From Streptomyces sp. SID13031 (GTDB taxonomy: Bacteria; Actinomycetota; Actinomycetes; Propionibacteriales; Kribbellaceae), in assembly GCF_010548305.1 (NCBI RefSeq), contig NZ_JAAGLV010000032.1:1-43421 (forward strand): 43,421 nt of DNA. The letters are read 5' to 3'. A program made the position numbers and the translations under genes. Shown piece by piece: positions 31,004 to 39,132 of this stretch. The notes under the pieces are model-generated. The model was not told the origin of the DNA. It made no database searches and saw only the letters and a program-made list of their open reading frames with translations. Each line of letters begins with the position of its first letter. Positions within the stretch are counted from its first letter, which is position 1.

Positions 31004-31642
31004 TCAGGGCCGCAGGCCGCGGTCGAAAGCTGCCACCAGGAAAGCGATCAGGTTGTCCGCGAGCCTGCCGGGATCCTCCTGTCCGTCGAGACCGGGCTCG
31101 GCGCCCGGCGGTCTGGTCAAGGCTTGCGACTGATGCAGAGCCAGTAGGCCGAGCATGTTCAGGTATCCGAAGGCGACCGACTCCGGCGCCGCTGTCGGCA
31201 GCGCCACCTGCAAGGCGGTCAGGTAGCGCGCCTCGACCGGATCCGACTCGGCCGCATACAACTCGCGAATCCGCTGACTCGGGTCGAACGCGACCCGCCC
31301 GATGAACCGGGCCACCACCGGCCCGCGCTCGCCGCGGCGTAGTACGAGATCCAGTCCCGGCTCGATGAAGGCGCGGATCAGTTGCTCGGCGCTCGGTTCC
31401 CCCTTCGCCTCCAGTTGATCCAGCCGGCGCCGCCGCTCGGTGTTGACCGGCGCCATTGCCCGCGCCACCGCCGCGCGCAGCAGCGCTTCCTTCGAGCCGA
31501 AGTGGTAGTTCACCGCCGCGATGTTGGCGGCCGCCGCGACCGTGATGGCGCGCAGCGAGGTCCCCTCATAACCCCCCTCGCCGAACCTCTGCTCGGCGAT
31601 GTTGAGCAGTCTCTCCCGGGTTGATTCCACGGGTGTTTCCAC
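31004..31642 (-). CDS. TetR family transcriptional regulator
   Basis: 212 residues. The N-terminal helix-turn-helix is TRERLLNIAEQRFGEGGYEG, then LRAITVAAAANIAAVNYHFGSKEALLRAAV, with the usual NYHFGSKE turn. The C-terminal domain resembles TetR_C proteins of the CerR/YbiH type. I chose GTG 31642 because AAGGAGAA lies 6 bases upstream; a longer frame starts at 31681. The perfect palindrome at 31720-31737 lies in the divergent region with the hotdog-like gene and is the likely operator. Confidence 0.9.
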   Translation of the reverse strand: METPVESTRERLLNIAEQRFGEGGYEGTSLRAITVAAAANIAAVNYHFGSKEALLRAAVARAMAPVNTERRRRLDQLEAKGEPSAEQLIRAFIEPGLDLVLRRGERGPVVARFIGRVAFDPSQRIRELYAAESDPVEARYLTALQVALPTAAPESVAFGYLNMLGLLALHQSQALTRPPGAEPGLDGQEDPGRLADNLIAFLVAAFDRGLRP

Positions 31643-31719
31643 AGAGTTCTCCTTCCCCCCGGCCACCGCTCGCTCAGGCACCCCACCTGCTCACGCGCCG
31701 TAGCCTGGCCACAGCATAG

Positions 31720-31737
31720 TTCAAACGGACGTTTGAA
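31720..31737. promoter_or_regulatory. TetR operator in the divergent region
   Basis: TTCAAACG-GA-CGTTTGAA, a perfect 8+8 inverted repeat with a 2-base spacer, 78 bases from the TetR start and 98 bases from the hotdog-like start. It matches the form of many TetR sites, including those of fatty-acid and lipid regulators. Confidence 0.7.
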
Positions 31738-31834
31738 TGAGAGTGGTCAGACCCGTAAATCTGGAAAGAAGCTCAGAAAACACGGGAATCCCCGCGCTCC
31801 GGCGCTGCGCGGGCGGGCCGTAAGGTCTCCAGGC

Positions 31835-32557
31835 ATGACCACGATGCGGATCGCGCCGCGCTTCAGAGGCCCTGCTCAGTCGGGCAACGGGGGCTATGTC
31901 GCAGGTCTGGTCGGTACTGCGCTGGCGGCCGTCGCCGCCGCGGACACGGCACCCCGGGTGCGCCTGCTGGTACCCCCGCCGATGGAGACCGACCTGGAGC
32001 TCACGGTCGAACCGGCCCGGGCCCAGCTGACCGGGGCTGTCGCCGTTGCCGAGGCTGTTGCGGTGGATGCGGACACTCTGGCCGACGCGACGGTCGATCC
32101 GGTCGATCCGGACGAGGCGCTGGCGGCGGAAGCGCAGTACAAGGGGCTGGTCGACCATCCTTTCCCCGGGTGCTTCGTCTGCGGTCCCGAGAATCGCGAG
32201 GGGTTGCAGTTGAAGCCTGGGCCGCTGGGTGACGGCCGGACGGCGTGCACCTGGCACCCCGCCGCTGACCTGGCCGGCTCGGACGGGCTGGTCGACCCGG
32301 TCTTCCTCTGGTCGGCACTCGACTGTCCGGGCGGCTGGGCGATCGATCTGGAGGGGCGCCCGTCGGTGCTCGGTCAGATGACCGCCTGTATCGACGCCCG
32401 GCCGCAAGCAGACGAGCCCTGCGTCCTGATGGGCCGGATCCTCGGCGAAGACGGCCGCAAGACCCACACCGCAAGCACCCTGTACGACTCCGACGGCCGC
32501 GTCCTCGCCCGCGCCCGCCACACCTGGATCCTGGTCGACCCGGCGCTTTTCAACTGA
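31835..32557 (+). CDS. hotdog-fold thioesterase-like protein
   Basis: 240 residues. Two halves look alike in order: an N-terminal APRFRGPAQSGNGGYVAGLVG segment and a C-terminal one with DHPFPGCFVCGPENREGLQL, WSALDCPGGWAID and TASTLYDSDGRVLARARHTW. These fit a double-hotdog acyl-CoA thioesterase-like protein. The CFVCG pair is conserved in an actinobacterial family of unknown role. ATG 31835 is my choice; 31844 is possible. It is divergent from the TetR gene and probably its target. Confidence 0.7.
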   Translation: MTTMRIAPRFRGPAQSGNGGYVAGLVGTALAAVAAADTAPRVRLLVPPPMETDLELTVEPARAQLTGAVAVAEAVAVDADTLADATVDPVDPDEALAAEAQYKGLVDHPFPGCFVCGPENREGLQLKPGPLGDGRTACTWHPAADLAGSDGLVDPVFLWSALDCPGGWAIDLEGRPSVLGQMTACIDARPQADEPCVLMGRILGEDGRKTHTASTLYDSDGRVLARARHTWILVDPALFN

Positions 32558-32578
32558 GCCTGGCGCCAGGCCCTTCGC

Positions 32579-33358
32579 CTAGACGGCCTTGGCGGCTTCG
32601 AGGGCTCGGACGATCAGCTCGTTGCGGGCGTCCTGGCCGAGCCGGGTTGTGTGCACGCCGTCGCGGAGGTACCGGTTCTGGCGCTTGGGTTCGGCGTCGA
32701 TGAACTCCGCCCAGTGGACGATCCGCAGATTCGGGTGCCGGCGGGTGGCCGCGGTTAGTTGCCGATTGACCCAGGCACTGTTGGACCGGTCCGCGGCGCG
32801 CGACTGGCGCCGTGAGACCAGCACATTCACCCAGACGACGGTCCGCGTCTTGCCGACCAAGCTCATCACCCGGTCGATCTGCCCGGCGACCACCGGCGGG
32901 TTGAAGATGTCGTTGCTGCCGGTCGCCATCAGGATCCGGCCCGGCAGCCCGTAGGTCCGCGCCCAGGCCGCGAGGGCGTCGGCCGCGGGTCCTGTCGGCC
33001 GGCCCGACCAGTTGTGCAGGGCGAGCGCATCTTGCGTGCGGCCAGCGAGCCGCTGCGCCAGCGCCGCGCCACCTGCCACCCCGATGCTGTCCGCGAACAT
33101 GAACACGCCATCGGTGCGGACCGCACACTCGATGTCCTGCGGATCGGAGATCAACCGGCTCATCTTCTGCCAAGGCATCAGCACCCCGGAACCGAACTTC
33201 CCCGGCGCCGGCGCCGGCGCCGGTGTGGTTGTCATGGGCGCGGTCGGCTTGGAGGCAGTGGTCGTTCTGGGGGAAGTCGTGGGCGTGACCCCCACCGCAA
33301 CCACCGCGACTGCCCCCGTGAGCAAGACCCGCCGAGATACCCCGCCCCAGTTCTCCAT
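32579..33358 (-). CDS. exported SGNH/GDSL-like hydrolase
   Basis: 259 residues. An N-terminal signal-like segment (RRVLLTGAVAVVAVGVTP) is followed by a Thr/Pro/Ala linker with an APAPAPAPG run. The catalytic blocks are FADSIGVAGG (Ala-Asp-Ser instead of Gly-Asp-Ser), GSNDIFN with the block III Asn, and DGVHTTRLGQ with the Asp-x-x-His pair. It probably acts outside the membrane on an ester substrate such as acetylated wall polymer. The order of blocks makes the family call fairly safe, but the substrate is unknown. Confidence 0.72.
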   Translation of the reverse strand: MENWGGVSRRVLLTGAVAVVAVGVTPTTSPRTTTASKPTAPMTTTPAPAPAPGKFGSGVLMPWQKMSRLISDPQDIECAVRTDGVFMFADSIGVAGGAALAQRLAGRTQDALALHNWSGRPTGPAADALAAWARTYGLPGRILMATGSNDIFNPPVVAGQIDRVMSLVGKTRTVVWVNVLVSRRQSRAADRSNSAWVNRQLTAATRRHPNLRIVHWAEFIDAEPKRQNRYLRDGVHTTRLGQDARNELIVRALEAAKAV

Positions 33359-33442
33359 ACCTATGACACACCGTGGGCACCTGGTTCTGATGCCTCGGTC
33401 TCGCCATTTGCAACTACTTGCAAATGTCAGGAACGACGCAAC

Positions 33443-34066
33443 TCAACGGGTTCTGGCTGCGTGGGCGCGGACCTTGGCGCGGTTGCCGCAGGTTGCCATG
33501 GAGCACCAGCGGCGGCGGCCGTTGGGGTCCAGGAACAGCCAGCCGCAGTTGTCGCCAGGGCACAGGTGGATGTGGTCCCTGGATGCGCCAGTGAGCAGCT
33601 CGGACGCAAGCAGGGCCAGCTGATCCAGCGGGAGCCCCAGGTCTTCCGGTAGCTCCCAGGACGCCCGCACACCAAGCCCGTCCGCCGGTACCGCGCTCAG
33701 GTGACGGCGCGCGGTGGCCCGGTCGACCGCGCGCGCCACTGCCTCGAACGATCCGGCTGCCGCCTCTTCCGTCAGTACGTCGTACAGGTCGGCCCTGAAC
33801 TCGCGAACCGCGTCCAGTCGCCGCGTCGCGTCCGTCGGTTTGAGCGAGGACTGCTCGATCAGCCGGAAAACACTCGCGTCGGACAGCAGCCCGACGTACC
33901 CGTTCCAGATCACGAAGGCCTCGTACGACGTGAGCCACTCGCTCGCCGCCGGACCGCGGCCGGCGAAGTCGGAGCGCGTGTTGAGGAAGTCCAGCACCGG
34001 GTCGGCGCCGACCGGCCTGGGCAGCACGATGCCCTGCACCAGTTCGAGGTGGGAGGGGAGGGCCAT
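33443..34066 (-). CDS. CGNR zinc-finger (ABATE domain) regulator
   Basis: 207 residues. An N-terminal ABATE domain with DPVLDFLNTRSDF and a C-terminal zinc finger with CPGDNCGWLFLD, RRRWCSMATCGNRAKV, the signature that names the family. These are putative stress-response regulators. I chose ATG 34066, giving the typical short N-terminus; upstream codons are Arg-rich and cross the promoter region of the divergent transcript. Confidence 0.9.
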   Translation of the reverse strand: MALPSHLELVQGIVLPRPVGADPVLDFLNTRSDFAGRGPAASEWLTSYEAFVIWNGYVGLLSDASVFRLIEQSSLKPTDATRRLDAVREFRADLYDVLTEEAAAGSFEAVARAVDRATARRHLSAVPADGLGVRASWELPEDLGLPLDQLALLASELLTGASRDHIHLCPGDNCGWLFLDPNGRRRWCSMATCGNRAKVRAHAARTR

Positions 34067-34107
34067 GCCCTGGATTTTGCCCCACTCACGCTGTCGGCGA
34101 AAACCGG

Positions 34108-34136
34108 TTGAACGCGCTCGGGCCGCGACGTAGGTT
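34108..34136 (+). promoter_or_regulatory. promoter upstream of the esterase leader
   Basis: -35 TTGAAC (34108-34113) and -10 TAGGTT (34131-34136) with the ideal 17-base spacer, on the strand of the esterase gene and just upstream of the uORF. Confidence 0.55.
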
Positions 34137-34168
34137 CTGAGTACACGCGAAGGGAGGTGGTCCACCGC

Positions 34169-34207
34169 ATGAATTGCAATCGGACTCGTGAGGTGATGGC
34201 GGGCTAA
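34169..34207 (+). CDS. short leader ORF (MNCNRTREVMAG)
   Basis: Twelve codons from ATG 34169 to TAA 34205-34207, with GGGAGGTGG eight bases upstream, stronger than many real gene starts here. It lies in the predicted leader of the esterase transcript, 228 bases before the esterase GTG. It may be a regulatory leader peptide; chance cannot be excluded. Confidence 0.35.
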   Translation: MNCNRTREVMAG

Positions 34208-34435
34208 CCCCGTCAACCACTCTGTTTGGTGGGCATGTGGCTAGCCAGTACTACGCCAGTCACCGGGCCCGCGGGTAGTCAGGAAAGTCCGCCTGACCCT
34301 TGGTTCGACCACCCGGTCGTGTCCCAGGAAGCGCCCGCGGGCTTCTTCATGCCCGGTTCACTCTTTCGGCGTTGACGCACGGTAGCGAGGCGATTACTTT
34401 GACGGCCCGCCCCCTCCGTTTCTGAAGGAGTATCC

Positions 34436-35314
34436 GTGAGCAAACTCCGCCGTCGTCCGACGCAGATCTTCGTGGCAACACTGCTGGCCGCCACCCTCCT
34501 GGCCCCGGCAACCGGTCAGGCCGCCCAAGCCGCCGACAACCCGTACGAGCGTGGCCCTGCCCCGACCACCGCCAGCATCGAAGCCGCCCAGGGGCCTTTC
34601 GCCACCGCCCAAGTAGGAGTCGCGTCCTCCAGCGTGCGGGGCTTCGGCGGCGGCACCATCTACTACCCGACCAGCACCAGCGAAGGCACTTTCGGCGCGG
34701 TGGCCATCTCCCCCGGTTTCACGGCGACCCAGTCGAGCGTCGCCTGGCTGGGACCACGGCTGGCCTCGCAGGGCTTCGTCATCATCACCATCGACACACT
34801 GTCCCGCTACGACTCGCCGGCCAGCCGCGGTGACCAGCTACTGGCCGCACTCGACTACCTGACCTCCACCAGCTCGGTCCGCAGCCGAATCGACGCCACC
34901 CGACTCGGCGTGATGGGGCACTCAATGGGCGGTGGCGGTTCGCTCGAGGCCGCCAAAGACCGGCCGGCACTGCAGGCAGCCATCCCGTTGGCGGGCTACA
35001 ACACCACCAAGAACTGGTCCCAAGTATCCGTGCCGACCCTGGTGGTCGGCGCCGAGAGCGATACCGTCGCCCCGGTCAGCAGCCACTCCGAGCCGTTCTA
35101 CACCAGCCTGCCCGGCACACTCGACAAGGCCTATCTGGAGCTGAACAACGCCAGCCACTCAGCGCCCACGTCGCCGAACACGACAGTCGCGAAGTACAGC
35201 ATTTCCTGGCTGAAGCGCTTCATCGACGACGACACCCGCTACGAGCAGTTCATCTGCCCGGGGCCGGGGGCCGGCACGACGGTTGAGGAGTACCGCTCGA
35301 CCTGCCCGTTCTGA
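34436..35314 (+). CDS. secreted cutinase / PET-hydrolase-like polyesterase
   Basis: 292 residues with signal peptide (residues 1-32, ending AQAA). The mature protein begins DNPYERGPAPT, as in Thermobifida cutinases and leaf-compost cutinase. Catalytic Ser163 is in GHSMGGGG, Asp209 in AESDTVAPV, and His241 in NNASHSAP. SPGFTA (Phe95) forms the oxyanion wall. C274 and C290 match the C-terminal disulfide of the family. The residue after the catalytic His is Ser (242), as in Ideonella PETase, where cutinases usually have Phe; the Trp that follows the AP motif in most is Tyr188 here. GTG 34436 has GAAGGAG upstream. Confidence 0.92.
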   Translation: MSKLRRRPTQIFVATLLAATLLAPATGQAAQAADNPYERGPAPTTASIEAAQGPFATAQVGVASSSVRGFGGGTIYYPTSTSEGTFGAVAISPGFTATQSSVAWLGPRLASQGFVIITIDTLSRYDSPASRGDQLLAALDYLTSTSSVRSRIDATRLGVMGHSMGGGGSLEAAKDRPALQAAIPLAGYNTTKNWSQVSVPTLVVGAESDTVAPVSSHSEPFYTSLPGTLDKAYLELNNASHSAPTSPNTTVAKYSISWLKRFIDDDTRYEQFICPGPGAGTTVEEYRSTCPF

Positions 35315-35316
35315 TC

Positions 35317-36066
35317 TCACTGCCCGCCCGCGGGGACTCCGGACTCCGGGGGCGGGCAGTCCAGGCCGAGGGCCTCGCCGATCTCGAAGAGCTGGGCCTC
35401 GAAGTAGGCGCCGGCGTCCTCGAGCGCCCAGTGCAGCTGACCGAAGACCTCCATGCAGATCAGGCCGTAGAGCCTGGTCCAGTAGGTCAGTGACAGGTAG
35501 ACCGCGCCGGCCGGCATCCCGTCGAAGAACTCCGAATTCTGCTTTAGCTGCGCGACCAGCTCCGCTCCGAACTGTTCCTCCGCCGGGTGCGGGAACGGCT
35601 TCTGGCGGTAGATCTGCGCGACCAGGTCCTTGAAGACCGCGCCGAACCGCATCGCCGCGAGATGACCGGCGGTCAGATCGTGGTCGTCGGCGTGCGGATT
35701 CGGCACCGGGGCTCCGAAGAGCAGCCCGAACTCGGCCGGATGCGCCAGCGCCCAGTCGCGCAGTCCCCCGGCGACCAGGAACAGCTTGCCGCCGAGATCG
35801 GCCTCCGGGTCGCCGTCGCGCAACTCGATCAGCGCGTCGGTGAGTTCGTCGTACAGGTCGGCGATCAGCGCGGAGATCAGGTCCTCGTGGCTGCCGAAGT
35901 ACCGGTAGAGGGCGGGGGCGCTGAGGCCGAGCTCGCGGGCGACCGCGCGCAGGCCGACGGCCGACGCGCCGCCCTCGACGAGCAGCTTGCGCGCCGCGGC
36001 CTTGATCTCGGCGACCGTCGCGGCCCGTTGCCGGTCGCGCCTGGTCGTCGGTGTGCTGAGGTCCAC
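35317..36066 (-). CDS. TetR family regulator of the MMPL transporter
   Basis: 249 residues. Helix-turn-helix KAAARKLLVEGGASAVGL and ALYRYFGSHEDLISALIADLYDEL. The C-terminal part (WALAHPAEFGLLFG) is the TetR_C_33-like type. GTG 36066 has GGGAGAGG upstream. It ends 3 bases after the esterase stop on the opposite strand, and the MMPL gene starts divergently across the operator at 36114-36136. Confidence 0.92.
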   Translation of the reverse strand: MDLSTPTTRRDRQRAATVAEIKAAARKLLVEGGASAVGLRAVARELGLSAPALYRYFGSHEDLISALIADLYDELTDALIELRDGDPEADLGGKLFLVAGGLRDWALAHPAEFGLLFGAPVPNPHADDHDLTAGHLAAMRFGAVFKDLVAQIYRQKPFPHPAEEQFGAELVAQLKQNSEFFDGMPAGAVYLSLTYWTRLYGLICMEVFGQLHWALEDAGAYFEAQLFEIGEALGLDCPPPESGVPAGGQ

Positions 36067-36113
36067 GTCCGTCCTCTCCCTTGACAGGCAGACCCTAGTG
36101 CCGCTTACAGTTT

Positions 36114-36136
36114 ACACCGTTAACTGTTAACGGTGT
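36114..36136. promoter_or_regulatory. TetR operator between TetR and MMPL genes
   Basis: Perfect inverted repeat ACACCGTTAAC-T-GTTAACGGTGT, 11 bases per arm around one base. It lies 48 bases from the TetR start and 46 bases from the MMPL start. Confidence 0.75.
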
Positions 36137-36181
36137 TCACCTAGGCGATCACTGTTCAATTTACGCCCCGGGAGGGCTTTC

Positions 36182-38350
36182 GTGTTCGAGACACTCGGCA
36201 GGTTCACCTACCGGCGCCGCCGCCTGGTGCTGGCGCTGACCGGCGCCTTCGTGGTCGCCGCGATCGCCTGGGGCACCGGCGTCTTCGGCTCGCTCGCGAA
36301 CGGTGGTTTCGAGGCGCCCGACACCGAGGCGTACCGGGCCGTCCGGACGATCGAGCAGACCGTCGGCCGGACCGGTACCGACGTGATCGTGCTCTACCGC
36401 AGCGACTCGCAGACCGTCGCCGACCCTGCTTTCCGGCAGACCGTCGAGAGCCACCTCGCCCAGCTCCCTGCCGCCGAGGTGCTCCGCACGACGACCTTCT
36501 GGGGCAGCAAGTCGCCCGCCTTCGTGTCGAAGGACCAGCACTCGACGTACGCCGTGCTGACGCTGGCCGGCGCCGATCCCGAGGAGCGGCTGGCCACCTT
36601 CCGCAAGATCGCGTCGCAGGTCAGGACGGCGCCTGCGGGGCTGGACGTCAAGGTGGGCGGCGAGGTCGCCGTGTTCGACGAGGTGAACAGCCAGGCCGAG
36701 CACGACATCGTCCAGGCCGAGTCGATCTCGCTGCCGATCGTGCTGATCCTGCTCGTGGTGGTCTTCGGTGGCCTGGTCGCGGCCAGCCTGCCGCTGTTCG
36801 TCGGCGGACTGGCGATCCTCGGCGCCTTCGTGGTGTTGCGCGCGCTGACTACCTTCACCGACGTCTCGGTCTTCTCGATCAACATCGTCACGATGATCGG
36901 CCTCGGCCTCGCGATCGACTACGCGTTGTTCATCGTCACCAGGTTCCGCGAACAACTTGCGCTCGGCAACGATGTCGAAACGGCCCTGTCGGTGACGATG
37001 CGCACGGCCGGCCGGACGGTCGCCTTCTCCGGCGTCACCGTCGGGGTGGCGATCTCCAGCCTGGCGCTGTTCCCGGTGATGTTCCTGCGCTCGATGGCGT
37101 ACGGCGGTGCTGCCGCGGTCCTGGTCGCCATGGTCGCGGCCCTGACCGCCTTGCCGGCACTGTTGGCCGTGCTCGGTCATCGGGTGAACAGCCTCCGACT
37201 TCCGTTCTTGCGACGGGGTGGCGGCCTCGGCTCGAGCGAGCACGGCGCCTGGTACCGGCTGGCCCACAGCGTGATGCGCCGCCCGGTCCGGTACGTCGTC
37301 GTGCTCGTCCCGCTGCTCCTCGTCCTCGGGATCCCTTTCCTGCAAGCGCAATTGGGTGGGGTGGATCATCGCGCGCTGCCCGCTGGGTCTGACAGTCGCA
37401 CGGTGACCGAGGTGCTGCAGAGCGACTTCGCCGGCGCGGGCGGGTCCGACGTTCTGGTGTCTGCCCGAACGTCGTCGCCCGACTCCTTGGCGCCTTATAT
37501 TGCTGAGCTTCGGCGCGTGAAGGACGTCGCCGGGGTACAGCTGGGCGGCTTCAAGGATGGCGTGGCTTCTGTTGTCGTGCACACGCACTACACGTCGCAA
37601 GAGCTTCCGGCTCGTGACGTGGTCGCCGGGGTTCGGGCGGTCCAGCCGCCGGCGGGAGTCACGGTCGAGGCCGGTGGCGATACCGCTGCCCTCGTCGACC
37701 TGCTGCACGTGCTGCGGGAGCGGTTGCCGTGGATGGCCGGGTTCATCGTGCTGGTGACGTTCATCCTGCTGTTCGTTGCCTTCGGCTCCATCGTGTTGCC
37801 GGCCAAGGCGTTGCTGATGAACGTGTTGTCGCTGTCGGCGTCGTTCGGCGCGATGGTGTGGATCTTCCAGGACGGCAACCTGTCCGGGTTCCTCGACTTC
37901 ACTCCGGCCGGCTTCCTCGACGCGACCAACCCGGTGCTGCTGTTCGCCGTCCTGTTCGGGCTGTCGATGGACTACGAGGTGTTCCTGCTCAGCCGGATCC
38001 GGGAGGAGTACGACCGGACCGGCGACAACAGCCAGGCCGTCGCGCTCGGCCTGCAACGCACCGGCGGCATCATCACCAGCGCTGCGTTGCTGCTGATCAT
38101 CGTGGTGGGCGCGTTCGCCACCTCGGGCATCGTCTTCGTCAAGATGATCGGCATCGGGCTGGTGATCGCGATCGCCATCGACGCGACCGTGGTCCGCGCG
38201 CTGCTGGTACCGGCGACGATGCGGCTGCTCGGTCGCGCCAACTGGTGGGCGCCGGCGCCGCTGGCGCGGTGGTGGAAGCGGTACGGGTTCCGGGAGACGG
38301 GGCCTGCCTTGGAAGAGCCTGCTGAGGAACGCGAGCTGTCCAGGGCTTAG
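36182..38350 (+). CDS. MMPL family RND-type transporter
   Basis: 722 residues. Two repeats of one plus five membrane helices with extracytoplasmic domains between. Helix 4 of each half carries the conserved Asp: GLGLAIDYALFIVTRFREQL and FGLSMDYEVFLLSRIREEYD. These drive proton-coupled export. MMPL proteins carry lipids or hydrophobic drugs. GTG 36182 has GGGAGGG upstream. It is divergent from the TetR repressor, so its substrate is probably the ligand that releases that repressor. Confidence 0.93.
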   Translation: MFETLGRFTYRRRRLVLALTGAFVVAAIAWGTGVFGSLANGGFEAPDTEAYRAVRTIEQTVGRTGTDVIVLYRSDSQTVADPAFRQTVESHLAQLPAAEVLRTTTFWGSKSPAFVSKDQHSTYAVLTLAGADPEERLATFRKIASQVRTAPAGLDVKVGGEVAVFDEVNSQAEHDIVQAESISLPIVLILLVVVFGGLVAASLPLFVGGLAILGAFVVLRALTTFTDVSVFSINIVTMIGLGLAIDYALFIVTRFREQLALGNDVETALSVTMRTAGRTVAFSGVTVGVAISSLALFPVMFLRSMAYGGAAAVLVAMVAALTALPALLAVLGHRVNSLRLPFLRRGGGLGSSEHGAWYRLAHSVMRRPVRYVVVLVPLLLVLGIPFLQAQLGGVDHRALPAGSDSRTVTEVLQSDFAGAGGSDVLVSARTSSPDSLAPYIAELRRVKDVAGVQLGGFKDGVASVVVHTHYTSQELPARDVVAGVRAVQPPAGVTVEAGGDTAALVDLLHVLRERLPWMAGFIVLVTFILLFVAFGSIVLPAKALLMNVLSLSASFGAMVWIFQDGNLSGFLDFTPAGFLDATNPVLLFAVLFGLSMDYEVFLLSRIREEYDRTGDNSQAVALGLQRTGGIITSAALLLIIVVGAFATSGIVFVKMIGIGLVIAIAIDATVVRALLVPATMRLLGRANWWAPAPLARWWKRYGFRETGPALEEPAEERELSRA

Positions 38351-38985
38351 GGCTGGAGTCGTCGCAGTTGCCAGGAGTCGCCGGTGCGCTGGTACTGCAG
38401 GCGGTCGTGGAGGCGGCCGGTGCGGCCCTGCCAGAACTCGAACACCACGGGCTCGATTCGGTAGCCACCCCAGAAGTACGGGGTGGAGATCTCGGTGCCC
38501 TCGGGCCACTGCCGCTCGTACGACTCGTACTGCAGGTCGAGCTCTTCACGCGAGTCCACCGGCTGGCTCTGCTGGGACGACCAGGCACCCAGTTGGGAGC
38601 CGCGCGGCCTGCTGGCGAAGTACGCGTCGACCTCGTCTGCCGGAAGCTTGCTCGCGGTGCCCTCGACCCGGACCTGGCGTTCCATCGCGAGCCAGGGGAA
38701 GACGAGCGCGCAGGCCGGGTTGGCGGCGAGGTCGTCGGCCTTGCGCGACTGCTGGTTGGTGTAGAAGACCAGCCCGCGCTCGTCGAGCCCCTTCAGCAGT
38801 ACGGTCCGCGCCGACGGCTTCCCGTCCTGGTCGGCCGTGGCGAGCACCATCGCGTTCGGCTCGTGCACCCCCGCCTCGGCCGCCTGCGCCAGCCACACCC
38901 CGAACTGCTTCACCGGGTCGGCATCCACCTGCTCCTCGAGCAGCTCACCCAGGCCGTACGTCTCCCGCATCTCTCCAAGATCCAC
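38347..38985 (-). CDS. pdxH: pyridoxamine 5'-phosphate oxidase
   Basis: 212 residues. The FMN-binding core is NAMVLATADQDGKPSARTVLLKG, with FYTNQQSRKADDLAANP, ARPRGSQLGAWSSQQS (R where present in family) and the C-terminal YRIEPVVFEFWQGRTGRLHDR motif. It oxidises pyridoxine- or pyridoxamine-phosphate to PLP. I chose GTG 38985; TAGGCT lies 7 bases upstream as a possible -10, so the mRNA may be leaderless. ATG 38970 is an alternative start. It converges on the MMPL gene with a 4-base overlap. Confidence 0.93.
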   Translation of the reverse strand: MDLGEMRETYGLGELLEEQVDADPVKQFGVWLAQAAEAGVHEPNAMVLATADQDGKPSARTVLLKGLDERGLVFYTNQQSRKADDLAANPACALVFPWLAMERQVRVEGTASKLPADEVDAYFASRPRGSQLGAWSSQQSQPVDSREELDLQYESYERQWPEGTEISTPYFWGGYRIEPVVFEFWQGRTGRLHDRLQYQRTGDSWQLRRLQP

Positions 38986-39099
38986 GTGGCCGAGCCTAGT
39001 TGTCCCCCGGCCCGTCTCGCACAACAGCAGGATCCCGCCGAACCGGTCACAGATCTGTCCGTGCGGTCAGGCGGAGAACTATGCTGCCTGAGCGCCTAA

Positions 39100-39119
39100 A
39101 TCGGACAAGATCGGACAAA
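39100..39119 (+). repeat. tandem 10-base repeat before citrate synthase
   Basis: ATCGGACAAG-ATCGGACAAA in direct tandem, the second copy running into the AAAGGAG ribosome site of the next gene. It may be a regulator site or chance. Confidence 0.4.
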
Positions 39120-39132
39120 GGAGTCTCACGGA

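Larger units (their letters stand above)
34067..34435 (+). other. long leader region upstream of the esterase gene
   Basis: No gene of normal size. It holds a good promoter (34108-34136), a short uORF with strong ribosome site (34169-34207), a small stem GTCAGG/CCTGAC (about 34277-34296) and a palindrome GCCCGCGGGC (about 34331-34340). A transcript from this promoter would have a 5' leader of about 290 bases before the esterase GTG at 34436. The region does not match a riboswitch class I can recognise. Confidence 0.45.

Noticed and set aside
34067..34435. Known riboswitch before the esterase gene
   Set aside because: Compared by eye with cobalamin and other common actinobacterial classes; the conserved cores are not present.
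36161..38509. Minus-strand frame of 782 codons opposite the MMPL gene
   Set aside because: His/Arg/Asp-rich low-complexity mirror frame of the transporter; no ribosome site or domain.
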